From: Streptomyces sp. YIM 98790
GTDB taxonomy: Bacteria; Actinomycetota; Actinomycetes; Streptomycetales; Streptomycetaceae
Direction: 5' to 3'
Length of the DNA stretch: 64,000 bases
Assembly (NCBI RefSeq): GCF_011421595.1
Contig: NZ_WTLH01000005.1
Span: forward strand, 1-64,000
Shown here: piece by piece, positions 11,268 through 20,515 of the stretch
Layout of the letters: each line of letters starts with the position of its first letter
Position numbering within the stretch: position 1 is the stretch's first letter
Translations under genes and position numbers: made by a program
Notes under the pieces: generated by a model
What the model was told of the DNA's origin: nothing
The model's input: only the letters and a program-made list of their open reading frames with translations
Database searches by the model: none

Positions 11268-11652
11268 CCGTGTCTCCCCAGACTGATCGGGCGACGGTTC
11301 CGCTCGGTTCCCCGGCCCTGGTAGTGGGTATGCCGATATGGACGACGATAAGCGATATCTCCAGCTCAGGCTGGCGGGAAGGGTCACCCGGCCGCCCGCC
11401 GGCCAGGGCCGGCCCACGGCCGCCACGGTGTCCCGCGCCGCCCCCGCCGCCCGCGGTTCCCGCGGTCCCCGCCCCTGCCCCGGCCCGTGCCGGGCGCGGC
11501 GGCTGTCCGGCCAGGGGCGGTGACCCGCCGGCGCGGCCCGGCACCGCCCGGCGCGGGCACCGGGGGGAGCCGGAGGAGGCCCGGGGAGGGACCTGAGGCC
11601 CCCGGCCCCCTCCGCCGCGCTTCACGGCGGTGGCAGGCCCCTGCCGCGCCAG
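11268..11652. other. Intergenic region, no gene seen
   Basis: 385 bp between the phosphatase gene and the cellobiose phosphorylase stop. The part near 11330-11370 (GCCGATATGGACGACGATAAGC) is the only AT-containing stretch and is probably the phosphatase promoter. The rest is GC-rich with poor coding character in every frame. Confidence 0.5.
11612..11630 (-). terminator. Hairpin downstream of cellobiose phosphorylase
   Basis: CCGCCG, a 7-nt loop and CGGCGG form a GC stem starting 23 bp beyond the stop codon on the minus strand. No U-run follows. Confidence 0.35.
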
Positions 11653-14103
11653 TTACTCCTCGATGACCGCCTCGACCCGGACCACCGACCCGTCCGGGGC
11701 CAACGGCAGCTGGTTTCCCTCCACCCGCCGGCCGTCCACCGTCAGCTGCCGCACCCGGCCCCGGACGCCCGCGGCCTTGCGCACGGTGATCTCGTACGTG
11801 GCTCCCTGGTACTTCCGGCTGACGCTGAACCCCTCCCAGGCGGCCGGCAGGACCGGGTCGATCCGCAGTCCGCCGAAGTCCGGCCGGATGCCGAGTATCC
11901 ACTGTGTGATGGCCACGTAGTTCCACGCCGCGGTGCCGGTCAGCCAGGAGTTCTTGGCCTCGCCGTGGGTGGGGGCGTCCTTGCCCGCGATCATCTGGGC
12001 GTAGACGTAGGGCTCGCAGCGGTGCAGTTCCCCGATGTCCTCGCGGGCCGAGGGGTTGATCCGCTTGTAGTAGTCGAAGGCGCCGTCCCCGTTGCCCACC
12101 ATCGCCTCGGCGATCATCAGCCAGGGGTTGGTGTGGCAGAAGACGCCGGCGTTCTCCTTGTATCCGGGCGGGTAGGAGGAGATCTCGCCCAGCTCGACCC
12201 GGTACCGGGAGTACGCGGGCTGCTGCAGCACGATCCCGTGCTCGGTGGCCAGCCGCTCCCGGACGCTCGCCAGGGCCCGGACCGCCATGCCGTTCCCGAC
12301 TCCGATGCCGCCGATGATGCACATGCCCTGCGGCTCGATGAAGATCTGGCCCTCCTCGTTCTCAACGGAGCCGACCACGTTGCCGTGGTGGTCGAAGGCC
12401 CGCCGGAACCAGGCGCCGTCCCAGCCGTGCCCGGTGACGGTTCCCGCCATCTTCTCCGCCGCGCTGCGGTACTCGGCCGCTTCCCGGGGCCGGCCACAGG
12501 CGTCGGCGATGCCCGCCAGCTCCCGGGCGGCGAGCGTGAACAGGCCGGCGATGAACACCGACTCGGCGACCCCGCCCTCCTTGTTCTCGGTGGTCTGGAA
12601 GGGCTCTCCCGGGGTTTCCGAGAAGCAGTTGAGGTTCAGGCAGTCGTTCCAGTCGGCCCGGCCGATCAGCGGCAGGCCGTGCGGGCCGAGCCGGTCCAGG
12701 GTGTACCGGAGCGCGCGCTGGAGGTGTTCGTACAGGGGAGTGGCGGCCGACTCGTCGTTGTCGTAGGGCACCTGTTCGTCCAGGACCGACAGGTCGCCGG
12801 TCTCCTTGAGGTACGCCGCCACGCCGGTGATGAGCCACAGCGGGTCGTCGTTGAAGCCGGACCCGATGCCGTCGTTGCCGCGCTTGGTGAGCGGCTGGTA
12901 CTGGTGGTAGGCGCCGCCGGTGGGCAGCTGGGTCGCGGCGATGTCGAGAATCCGCTGCCGGGCCCGCTCGGGCACGATGTGGACGAAGCCCAGCAGGTCC
13001 TGGTTGGAGTCGCGGAAGCCCATGCCCCGGCCGATGCCCGATTCGAACGAGGACGCCGAGCGGCTCATGTTGAACGTCACCATGGACTGGTAGGCGTTCC
13101 AGATGTTGACCATGCGGTCGGTGTCGGTGTCCGGTGAGGTCACCTGCATGGTCGACAGCATCGCGTCCCAGGACGCGCGCAGGCCGGCGAATCCCTCGGC
13201 CACCGTCCCGGGGCTGAGCCACCGCTCGATCACCGGGCGCACCAGGGTCTTGTTCACGGTCTGCGAGCCCGGCGGGTCGAACTTGGCGTCCCGCGGGTTC
13301 TCCCAGTAGCCGAGCAGGAAGACCACCTCGCGGGTCTCGCCGGGGGCGAGCGGCAGCCGGACGTGGTGGCTGCCCATGGGCGCCCAGCCGTGCGCGACCG
13401 AGTCGAAGGACCGGCCCCGCTCCACGGCGGCCGGGCGGTCCCACCCCCGGTAGGCGCCGAGGAAGGTGTCGCGCTGGGTGTCGTATCCCGCCGGCGGCTC
13501 GGAGCAGGCGAAGTACGCGAAGTGGTCGCGCCGCTCCCGGTACTCGGTCTTGTGGTAGATGACCCCGTCCTCCAGCTCGACCTGGCCGGTGGAGTAGTTG
13601 CGCTGGAAGTTGGTGGCGTCGTCCTGGGCGTCCCACAGGCAGAACTCGACGGCCGAGAACAGCGACAGGTCGGCGGCGGCATCGCGGTCGTTGGTCACCC
13701 GCACCCGCCAGACCTCGAGGCTCTCGCCGAGCGGGACGAAGTACAGCGTCTCGGACCGGATGCCGCCGCGTGCGGAGGCGATCGTGGTGTACGACAGGCC
13801 GTGCCGGCACTCGTACGCGTCCAGTGCGCTGCGGGTCGGCTGCCAGGACGGCGACCAGAAGTCGCCCGAGCCGTTGTCCCGCAGGTAGACATAGCGGCCA
13901 CCGGTGTCGAGGGGCACGTTGTTGTAGCGGTACCGGGTCAGGCGCCGCAGCCGGGCGTCGCGGTAGAAGGAGTAGCCGCCTGCGGTGTTCGAGACAATGC
14001 CGAAGTAGTCCTCGGTGCCCAGGTAGTTGATCCAGGGCAGGGGAGTGTCGGGCCGGTTGATCACATACTCGCGTCGCTCGTCGTCGAAGAAGCCGTACCT
14101 CAC
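11653..14103 (-). CDS. Cellobiose phosphorylase (GH94)
   Basis: An 816-residue GH94 enzyme that splits cellobiose with phosphate into glucose 1-phosphate and glucose in the cytoplasm. It aligns end to end with Cellulomonas-type cellobiose phosphorylase as I remember it: YGFFDDERREYV at the N-terminus, RYRYNNVPLDTGGRYVY, FNMSRSASSFESGIGRGMGF, and the catalytic general-acid Asp in LIGRADWNDCLNLNC near residue 490. The GTG at 14103 is chosen because GGAGG lies five bases upstream and the family starts exactly here; the frame stays open further upstream without homology. A perfect CebR box lies 57 bp upstream, so induction by cello-oligosaccharides is expected. Confidence 0.92.
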   Translation of the reverse strand: MRYGFFDDERREYVINRPDTPLPWINYLGTEDYFGIVSNTAGGYSFYRDARLRRLTRYRYNNVPLDTGGRYVYLRDNGSGDFWSPSWQPTRSALDAYECRHGLSYTTIASARGGIRSETLYFVPLGESLEVWRVRVTNDRDAAADLSLFSAVEFCLWDAQDDATNFQRNYSTGQVELEDGVIYHKTEYRERRDHFAYFACSEPPAGYDTQRDTFLGAYRGWDRPAAVERGRSFDSVAHGWAPMGSHHVRLPLAPGETREVVFLLGYWENPRDAKFDPPGSQTVNKTLVRPVIERWLSPGTVAEGFAGLRASWDAMLSTMQVTSPDTDTDRMVNIWNAYQSMVTFNMSRSASSFESGIGRGMGFRDSNQDLLGFVHIVPERARQRILDIAATQLPTGGAYHQYQPLTKRGNDGIGSGFNDDPLWLITGVAAYLKETGDLSVLDEQVPYDNDESAATPLYEHLQRALRYTLDRLGPHGLPLIGRADWNDCLNLNCFSETPGEPFQTTENKEGGVAESVFIAGLFTLAARELAGIADACGRPREAAEYRSAAEKMAGTVTGHGWDGAWFRRAFDHHGNVVGSVENEEGQIFIEPQGMCIIGGIGVGNGMAVRALASVRERLATEHGIVLQQPAYSRYRVELGEISSYPPGYKENAGVFCHTNPWLMIAEAMVGNGDGAFDYYKRINPSAREDIGELHRCEPYVYAQMIAGKDAPTHGEAKNSWLTGTAAWNYVAITQWILGIRPDFGGLRIDPVLPAAWEGFSVSRKYQGATYEITVRKAAGVRGRVRQLTVDGRRVEGNQLPLAPDGSVVRVEAVIEE

Positions 14104-14159
14104 GTGTTCCTCCAGCACGGTGGGCGGAATGCGGTGGCAGGAGGGAGGTGACGAGGTCG

Positions 14160-14173
14160 TGGGAGCGCTCCCA
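14160..14173. promoter_or_regulatory. CebR operator upstream of cellobiose phosphorylase
   Basis: A second perfect TGGGAGCGCTCCCA, 57 bp upstream of the phosphorylase start. The match of site (cellobiose repressor) and gene (cellobiose phosphorylase) makes this a convincing operator. I see no gene in the rest of 14104-14467. Confidence 0.8.
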
Positions 14174-14467
14174 TCCCGGGTCTCATCCTGCCACGTCGCC
14201 CCGCCCGGCGAAAGGTGCCCGGGAGACAGTCGGTTCCCCGCGGTGCGTACACGGCCGGCCACCGGCTCTCCGGAGCGGGGGCGTCACGGGCCGGCCGGTG
14301 GACCGTCACCGCAGGCTGGACGCCTGCCGCCGGGAGCTGAGGCGCCTCACCGGAACCGGACGACGGTGGCGGGCGCCGCACACCGCTCCGGACTCACCGG
14401 CGCCGCCTCGCCGGTTCCTCCTCGGCGCCGCTCGCCGTGCCGCCGGGCCGTGCGGTGCAGCGCATGA

Positions 14468-14671
14468 TCACTCCGCGTCCGCAGGCGGGCCGGAGGCATT
14501 GTCGGGAGCTGTGATCAGCTGGATGGTCAGCAGACCGAACACGCCGCTCAGGACAATGCCGGCGATGGTGCCGACCGCGTTGCCACCGCGGATGCCCGAC
14601 CAGCCCACCGCCAAGCCGGCCAGCGTGCCCAGCAGGCACAGGCTTGTCAGACATCCTGTCGCACGTCCCAT
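14468..14671 (-). CDS. Small two-helix membrane protein
   Basis: A 67-residue protein, MGRATGCLTSLCLLGTLAG to PPADAE, with two hydrophobic helices joined by a WSGIRGGNAVGT turn and a short acidic C-terminal tail. The ATG at 14671 has GGGAGG five bases upstream, and the longer open frame upstream looks non-coding. I do not recognise the family. It sits downstream of the MocR gene on the same strand but 321 bp away, with a hairpin between them, so it is probably its own unit. Confidence 0.6.
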   Translation of the reverse strand: MGRATGCLTSLCLLGTLAGLAVGWSGIRGGNAVGTIAGIVLSGVFGLLTIQLITAPDNASGPPADAE

Positions 14672-14880
14672 CCCGGCCTCCCGCCTCTGTTCCACAAGCG
14701 TGACGGTAACGGCTGCGGGAACGGCCGGACAGACAGGACCCCGTCCGGCCCGGGCGCCGTCGGACAGCCGCACGGCCCTCGCCTGAACAGGTTCAGCCGG
14801 CGCGGGCAGGCGTCCCACGGAACTCCTCCCGGTGACACCCGCCACGCAGCAGACCGGTGGCGGCGGCAGCCATGCCGCCT

Positions 14881-14899
14881 CCGCCGCCGGCAGCGGCGG
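14881..14899 (-). terminator. Hairpin downstream of mocR
   Basis: CCGCCGC-CGGCA-GCGGCGG, a 7-bp stem with a 5-nt loop, about 95 bp after the MocR stop. The rest of 14672-14992 holds no visible gene. Confidence 0.35.
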
Positions 14900-14992
14900 A
14901 TGAACCGTCAACGCCGTGGGCCGGACCGGACACCCGCCGCGAGACGGGATCGCGTCGCGCCGAGGCCCGGGCGGGAGGCACTCGGCAGGCCG

Positions 14993-16327
14993 TCACGGCG
15001 GGATCGAGTCGATCACCTCCCTCAGGCGCCGCAGCACGGTCCCGAGTTCGTCCCGGGGCGGCGTGGCGAGTGCCAGCCGGAGCGCTCGGGGGCGGCAGGG
15101 GCCGGTGGCGAAGGCGTCTGCGGTGGACACGAGGATGCCTGCCTCGGCGAGCAGAGCCGCGACGTGGTCGGGACGCTGGTGCGGCTCCAGGCCGAGCCAG
15201 ACCATGTACGACACCGGATGCGCCGTGCAGGGCATCCCGGCCAGCGCAGCCCGGGCGATGTCCTGCCGGGCGGCCGCGTCGACCCGGCGTTCCTGCTCCC
15301 AGCGGGCGACCGTGCCGTCGGCCAGCCAGCCGGTGGCGAGCGCCGTGACGAGTCCCGGGGCGCCCCAGGCCGCCAGGCGGAGGCTCCTGGTGACGCCCTC
15401 CACATGGTGGCCGGGCAGCACGGCGAAGCCGAACCGCAGGCCGGGAGCCACGTTCTTGGACAGTCCGGCGATGTAGCAGGTGCGTTCGGGGGCGAGAGTC
15501 CGCAGGGGAGGAGGCGGTGACGATGCGAGGAACGCGTAGGTGCCGTCCTCCACGATGAGACAGTCGTGGGAACGGGCGAGCGCGACGAGACGGTCGCGTC
15601 GTTCCCGGTCGAGGACCCAGCCCAGCGGGTTGTGCAGGGTGGGGATCGCATAGATCGCGCGGACCGGGCGCGTGCGGCACAGGCGGTCGAGTGCGGCGAG
15701 GTCGGGCCCCGTCGCCGTGAGCGGGACCGGGGCCATGTCGAGACCGTGGGCGGAGGCGAGCAGCCTGATGCCGGGGTAGCTGAGCGCGTCGACCGCGAGG
15801 ACGTCACCGGGCCTGGTGAGGGAGCGCAGCACGGAGTCGAGCGCCTGCTGGGCGCCGCTCGTCAGCAGGACGTCGGCCGGCGCCGTGTCGATGCCCCGGT
15901 CCAGCAGGTAGGTGGCCACGGCCGCCCGCTCGTGCAGGCGCCCGCCCGGCGGGTCCTGGCGGAGCAGCGCCTCGGCCTCGCCCGAGACGGAGAGCGCACG
16001 CAGCGCCTGCCGCAGCCGGTCGGCCTGGCCCTCGGCCAGCGGCTGATTGAACGACAGGTCCGCGACCCGCGGCACCGGCAGGGCGCGCGACGGCTCGAGG
16101 CCGTCGTAGCCGGACTGCACCCGCACGAACGTGCCGCGCCCCCGTTCACCCACCACCAGGCCCATGGCGGCGAGTTCGGCGTAGACCCGGGTGGCGGTGG
16201 CCAGGGCGATCCGCCGTCTGCGGGAGAGATCGCGGTGCGTCGGGAGCCGGGTTCCCGCCGCGAGCGTGCCGGACCTGATCGCCGCGGCGAACTCGTCGAC
16301 GATGGCCTTGTAGGACGGTGGCCGCAT
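14993..16327 (-). CDS. MocR-type GntR/aminotransferase regulator
   Basis: A 444-residue fusion. Residues 1-75 are a GntR winged helix (AIVDEFAAAIRSGTLAAGTRLPTHRDLSRR...TATRVYAELAAMGLVVGERGRGTFV). The rest is a fold-type I aminotransferase-like domain with the PLP Lys in CYIAGLSKNVAPGLRFGF and the ligand stretch IYAIPTLHNPLG...CLIVEDGTYAFL. MocR proteins sense PLP or an amino compound and usually control a divergent gene, here the enoyl-CoA hydratase. Two direct 8-bp repeats start 8 bp upstream of the ATG at 16327. The frame is open further upstream, but that stretch overlaps the hydratase and lacks the domain. Confidence 0.87.
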   Translation of the reverse strand: MRPPSYKAIVDEFAAAIRSGTLAAGTRLPTHRDLSRRRRIALATATRVYAELAAMGLVVGERGRGTFVRVQSGYDGLEPSRALPVPRVADLSFNQPLAEGQADRLRQALRALSVSGEAEALLRQDPPGGRLHERAAVATYLLDRGIDTAPADVLLTSGAQQALDSVLRSLTRPGDVLAVDALSYPGIRLLASAHGLDMAPVPLTATGPDLAALDRLCRTRPVRAIYAIPTLHNPLGWVLDRERRDRLVALARSHDCLIVEDGTYAFLASSPPPPLRTLAPERTCYIAGLSKNVAPGLRFGFAVLPGHHVEGVTRSLRLAAWGAPGLVTALATGWLADGTVARWEQERRVDAAARQDIARAALAGMPCTAHPVSYMVWLGLEPHQRPDHVAALLAEAGILVSTADAFATGPCRPRALRLALATPPRDELGTVLRRLREVIDSIPP

Positions 16328-16334
16328 GTGGCAC

Positions 16335-16352
16335 CTGTATCCGTCTGTATCC
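16335..16352. promoter_or_regulatory. Direct repeat, candidate MocR operator
   Basis: CTGTATCC at 16335-16342 and again at 16345-16352, ten bases apart on the same face of the helix. Direct repeats with a helical period are the usual binding pattern of MocR regulators. The site lies between mocR and the divergent hydratase, with a possible hydratase -10 (TAGATT, 16374-16379) downstream. Confidence 0.6.
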
Positions 16353-16430
16353 AGGACAATAAGGAGAACGTCATAGATTACTGCCCCTAGTCTCGGTGCG
16401 TCCAAGCCCAGGCGAAACGGAGCAGGCCGC

Positions 16431-17207
16431 ATGACCGTGCACATCGACCGTGACGAGCACGTCGTCACGGTCACCATCGACAGGGAACGCAAGCTCAACG
16501 CCCTCGACTACCCGACGATCGATGCGCTGCTCGCGAGCCTCGACCGCATCGACTCCGACGGCTCCGTCCGGGCGATCGTGCTGACCGGCGCGGGGCGCAG
16601 GGCGTTCAGCGCGGGCGCCGACATTCCCTCTCTGGCGGGGAGCATCGCCGGTGGGCCCGAGCGCGCCCTCCGCGAGATCGTCCGACGGGGACACGCGCTG
16701 ACCCGGCGGATCGAGGAATTTCCCAAGCCGGTGATCGTCGCCGTCAACGGGCTCGCGTACGGGGGTGGCTGCGAGATCACGGAGGCCGCTCCGCTGGCGG
16801 TCGCCGCCGAGCACGCCACGTTCGCCAAGCCCGAGATCTCCCTGGGTTTCCCGCCGCCCTTCGGCGGCTCCCAGCGGCTGCCGCGGCACGTCGGCCGCAA
16901 GCGCGGTCTGGAGATCATCCTGACCGGCGACCCGGTCCCGGCCGCGCGGGCCGCGGAGATCGGCCTCGTCAACGCCGTCGTACCGGCCGGCGAACTGCTC
17001 GACACCGCACGTCACCTGGCCGACCGCATCATCCGGCACGCGCCGACGGCCGTAGCGGCCTGCCTGCGCGCGGTCACCCGCGGCATCAACCTGCCCGTCG
17101 ACGAAGGACTCGCGGTGGAGGCGGCCTGCTTCGCCGCCACCGTGCCCACCGACGGCGTGCGGACCGGGCTGCGGCGGTTCCTCGACCGCTCGGTCGCGTC
17201 CCCCTGA
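16431..17207 (+). CDS. Enoyl-CoA hydratase/isomerase family protein
   Basis: A 258-residue crotonase-fold protein. The oxyanion-hole segments are visible as AFSAGADIPSLAG (first half) and AVNGLAYGGGCEITEAAPLAVAAEHATFAKPEISLGFPPPFGGSQRL (second half). The second holds the Glu positions used by hydratases (EITEA; KPEISLG). It probably hydrates or isomerises an enoyl-CoA. It starts 103 bp from the divergent MocR gene, which likely controls it. It could belong to amino-acid or fatty-acid breakdown; I see nothing that ties it to the antibiotic cluster. Confidence 0.85.
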   Translation: MTVHIDRDEHVVTVTIDRERKLNALDYPTIDALLASLDRIDSDGSVRAIVLTGAGRRAFSAGADIPSLAGSIAGGPERALREIVRRGHALTRRIEEFPKPVIVAVNGLAYGGGCEITEAAPLAVAAEHATFAKPEISLGFPPPFGGSQRLPRHVGRKRGLEIILTGDPVPAARAAEIGLVNAVVPAGELLDTARHLADRIIRHAPTAVAACLRAVTRGINLPVDEGLAVEAACFAATVPTDGVRTGLRRFLDRSVASP

Positions 17208-17248
17208 AGAACGGCTGCGGCTGCGCATCGGGCCGGCGGCCTCCGCGA

Positions 17249-17261
17249 GGGGGAGTCCCCC
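17249..17261. terminator. Short hairpin between convergent hydratase and SARP genes
   Basis: GGGGG-AGT-CCCCC, a 5-bp GC stem in the 114-bp convergent gap. It is weak evidence on its own. Confidence 0.3.
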
Positions 17262-17321
17262 GGCCGGCACCGGGAGATGGAGCTGCCCCGGGTTCCGGCT
17301 CCCCCCGCACCCTTGGGTGAC

Positions 17322-19490
17322 TCAGTGGTAGGCCCGGAGACAGGTCAGGACCAGGTGTTCGAGCCGCGCGTCGCCCAGCCGACGTGCGGCACGGGAGGAC
17401 ACGCGCAGCAGGCGCAGTTCCTCGTCGTGATGGCCGCGAACGCGGAGATAGGGGAGCAACGTCAGCGGCAGCACGGCACGGTAGCGCTGGTGATCGATGG
17501 CCTCGGCCAGCTCCAGGGAAGCCAGCAGGTTCGGATGCTCGGTGTCGAACCATGCGAGGGCATCCGCCGTGTGGCGCAGTGCCGGCCGAGCCATCGGGCT
17601 GCTGCCCCGGATGGCCGGCGGGCACGTCCTGCCGAAATGGCGCGCGGCGCGCTGCGCCGTGGTGAGGTAGTACTCCAGGAGGCGCAGGGGTTCCGGGGCG
17701 GCGGCCGGGCATTCCGGGGCGGCGGCTCGTACGAGCGCCCGGTGGAGTCCGCGGAAGGCGTACCGGTAGGGCCGGGGCTGGACGAGTAAGTGCAGGTCCA
17801 GCATGGCCTCCAGATGGCGTCCCGCCGTCTCCGGCGGAAGAGCGGCCAGCGCGGCAGCCGTGTACACATCGAAGTCCGGCCCCGTGCAGATGCCCAGGTT
17901 CCAGTACAGGCTCTGCTGACCGGGGCTCAGGGCATGCACGGAAGCGGTCAGCGCGGCGCGCACGCTGCGGCCCCCGGAGACCAGTTCGTCCAGCGGCGAG
18001 TCGCTCTCCCGCAGCCGCAGTGCCACGTCCTCGAGTGTCTGGTGGGGCCGCCGTCGCAAGGGTGCGGCGGCCACCCGGATCGCCAGCGGCAGACCGTCGC
18101 ACAGGGCCACCACCTGCCGTGCCGACTGCTCCTCCGCCGCGGTCCGCGCGGTGCCGAGAAGGGCGGCGAGCAGCGCCAGTCCCTCGTCGGGAGCCAGCGG
18201 ATGCAGGGACACCGGGACCGAGCCGTCGAGGTCGGCCGGCTGGGCACGGCTGGTCACGAGGACGCAGCACCGGCCGCCGCCCGGCAGCAGCGGCTCCACC
18301 TGGCCGGCATTCGCGGCGTTGTCCAGGACCAGCAGGAGCCTGCGGGAGGCGGTGTGGGTGCGCCACAGCGCGATGCGGTCGGCAAGCGCATGCGGGACCT
18401 GTTCGGCCGGCAGACCGAGGGCGCGCAGCAGCCGGCCCAGGGCGTCGAACGGCTGCACCGGGTCCCGGCCGTCGGTGCTGAAGCCGCCGAGGTCGATGAA
18501 GAGCCGGCCGTCGGGGTACCGGTCCGCGAGCCGGTGCGCGGCGTGCACGGCGAGGGCGGTCTTGCCGACGCCGGCCATGCCGTCGAGGGTGATGATGGTC
18601 AGGGCGGTGTCGCCGGTGCGGGAGACCGTGTTCATCAGCGCGTCCAGTTCCCGCTTCCGTCCGATGAAGTCGGGGATGTCGTAGGGCAAGGTGGCAGGGG
18701 CGGCCGGCGCCACGGAAGGCACCGGGGGTGCGGCGGTCACGTGTCCTGCTCCCGATTCCACGATCTGGCGGTAGCGGCGGCGCACCTCGGGACCGGGCTC
18801 GATGCCGAGCTTCTGGGTGAGCAGCCGGCGCAGCCGGTGAAAGACCTCGATGGCCTCGGCCTGCCGGCCGCAGGCGGCGAGGGCCTGCATCAGGAGGGCG
18901 TGGAGGTGTTCCCGTAAGGGGTGCTCTCCGCTCATGGTGGTGAGCTGCTCGACGGCTTCGTGCGCTTCGCCGAATTCGATCCAGAGCTCCATCAGGCGTT
19001 CCCGTGCGGCCAGGCGCCGTTCCAGCAGCGCGGCGACAAGTGAGCGCAAGGCGGGCAGGTCCAGGCCCTCCAGCGGGGTACCGCGCCAGGGCCGCAGTGC
19101 GGTGGTGAGCCGTTCCGCTTCCCGTCGCACGTCGCCGGAGGCCCGTGCGGCGCGCGCCTCATCGAGGCATTGCTCGAAGAGCCGGAGATCCAGTTGGCCG
19201 TCGGCGACGGCCGCGCGGTACCCGGCGACGCTGGTCCGGAGAAAGGCGGCTCCCCCGGGAATGCGCAGCCTGAGGTCGGAGACGATCTTCCGCACCTGAT
19301 GCTCGGCGGTCCGTGGCGGATCGTCCTCCCAGACGCTGCTGACCAGGTCCTGGAGCGGTACCGTCTGGTTCGCCCTGAGGAGAAGCACCGCCAGTACCCG
19401 TTGCGATCTGATCCCGCCCAGGTTCACAGGTACGCCTCCGGCGGTGACGTCGAGCGGACCGAGAACACTGAACGTCACTGAAGAAGCCAT
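17322..19490 (-). CDS. AfsR-like SARP regulator with NB-ARC ATPase domain
   Basis: A 722-residue regulator. An OmpR-like winged helix spans residues 1-95 (FSVLGPLDV...SQRVLAVLLLRANQTV). The bacterial transcriptional activation domain spans about 96-245. An NB-ARC/STAND ATPase starts near 275, with its P-loop GMAGVGKT ending at residue 311 and LLLVLDNAANAGQV as Walker B. The C-terminus is a short helical tail without the long TPR array of AfsR. The ATG at 19490 has GGAG six bases upstream. SARPs activate pathway promoters by binding direct heptamer repeats; such repeats occur before the deoxysugar operon at 30150-30191. It is the left-most gene I would assign to the antibiotic cluster. Confidence 0.9.
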   Translation of the reverse strand: MASSVTFSVLGPLDVTAGGVPVNLGGIRSQRVLAVLLLRANQTVPLQDLVSSVWEDDPPRTAEHQVRKIVSDLRLRIPGGAAFLRTSVAGYRAAVADGQLDLRLFEQCLDEARAARASGDVRREAERLTTALRPWRGTPLEGLDLPALRSLVAALLERRLAARERLMELWIEFGEAHEAVEQLTTMSGEHPLREHLHALLMQALAACGRQAEAIEVFHRLRRLLTQKLGIEPGPEVRRRYRQIVESGAGHVTAAPPVPSVAPAAPATLPYDIPDFIGRKRELDALMNTVSRTGDTALTIITLDGMAGVGKTALAVHAAHRLADRYPDGRLFIDLGGFSTDGRDPVQPFDALGRLLRALGLPAEQVPHALADRIALWRTHTASRRLLLVLDNAANAGQVEPLLPGGGRCCVLVTSRAQPADLDGSVPVSLHPLAPDEGLALLAALLGTARTAAEEQSARQVVALCDGLPLAIRVAAAPLRRRPHQTLEDVALRLRESDSPLDELVSGGRSVRAALTASVHALSPGQQSLYWNLGICTGPDFDVYTAAALAALPPETAGRHLEAMLDLHLLVQPRPYRYAFRGLHRALVRAAAPECPAAAPEPLRLLEYYLTTAQRAARHFGRTCPPAIRGSSPMARPALRHTADALAWFDTEHPNLLASLELAEAIDHQRYRAVLPLTLLPYLRVRGHHDEELRLLRVSSRAARRLGDARLEHLVLTCLRAYH

Positions 19491-20515
19491 GCATGCTCCC
19501 CTGGGTTCGGACGGCTGAAGGACGGTGCCTGTGCGGCGGCGTGCATCGGAGCGCCGGTGAGGCGTCGGCACCGGCACGGTGGTGAAGGCGCGGCAGGGAC
19601 GGGATGCGGCCCTGGGCAGCCGTCCGCCGGCGATCGGTCCACGGCGAACGGCCGCGGGGACGCCCGGTTCGGCGGCGGCGGGTTACGGCGGAACTCGGAG
19701 GTGCCGGCGGCCGGCGTACATGGGCAGGGCCGCCTGCGCGGCGGTCACCCCGCGGTGAGTCCGGCGGCGCTGCCCGGGCCGGGAGCCGGTGCGTGCGTAC
19801 GGGCGGCCGGCCGGCAGGTGCGGCAGGGCCGGCCGGCCGGCGGCGGTGTGGTGCTCCGGGCCCGTTGCCGCCGCGCCCGCGGACGCGCGCAGCGGGGCAA
19901 CTCCGGGATGGCCTCGCAGGACGGTCCGGCAGCGTCTCCCGGGAGTCCTGCCGCGATGCGCCCCCGGAACCGGCTCGGTGGCCGAGAGGCGAGAAGGCAT
20001 GGACAACTCCCGTGCGAGGATGCGGTGCCGTGATCGGCGGGGACGGCGAGCAGCCTCGGCGTGCCCCGGTCCGATGCTTGTCACCACGGTCTAAAGGATC
20101 AAGACCGTGCCGCTGCGATGTCCCGAAAGAGGCACGTGGGCGGGGTTCGGTGACGGTGACCACCCCGGTGTGGAGCGCGACCCGGCCGGGTCCGCGGGAC
20201 CGGGCGGTGCCCGGCCGGGTCGCGACCGCGGAGGGTTATCCTTCGGACAGTGAAGCGAACCCGAAGAGCGTGTGGTGTGGAGCAGAGCCGGCCGCGACAC
20301 GTTGCAGCCGCCGGGGTGGCGACATGCCTCTGGGGCGAGGCCGCGGCGGATGGTGCGGCGGCCTGCCCCGGCGTCGGAGGGCTCCCGCGACGGGACGGTC
20401 GGGTCCGCCCCGGTTCCCGGCACCGGAGCTGCGGCACTCCGCCGGCCGTGGGTTTTCTCCCGCAGCCGCTGACGCGCGGTGGGCGGGGCAGGTCGGTCCC
20501 GGCCGGGGGCCGGTC
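19491..20515. other. Long divergent intergenic region, no gene seen
   Basis: 1,025 bp between the SARP and LuxR genes. Open frames exist on both strands, but their translations are low-complexity Gly/Arg/Pro-rich and match nothing I know. The region must hold two divergent promoters and contains one perfect 8-bp inverted repeat (separate entry). The length is unusual in so tightly packed a segment. Confidence 0.5.
20085..20109. promoter_or_regulatory. 8-bp inverted repeat, possible operator
   Basis: CACGGTCT-aaaggatca-AGACCGTG, a perfect 8-bp inverted repeat with a 9-bp A-rich spacer, in the middle of the long SARP-LuxR gap. It could be an operator for one of the local regulators or a small RNA hairpin. 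No regulator is assigned. Confidence 0.4.

Noticed and set aside
19557-20033. Possible small gene in the SARP-LuxR gap
   Set aside because: The translation is repetitive Gly/Arg/Ala without structure or similarity, and no good ribosome-binding site is present.
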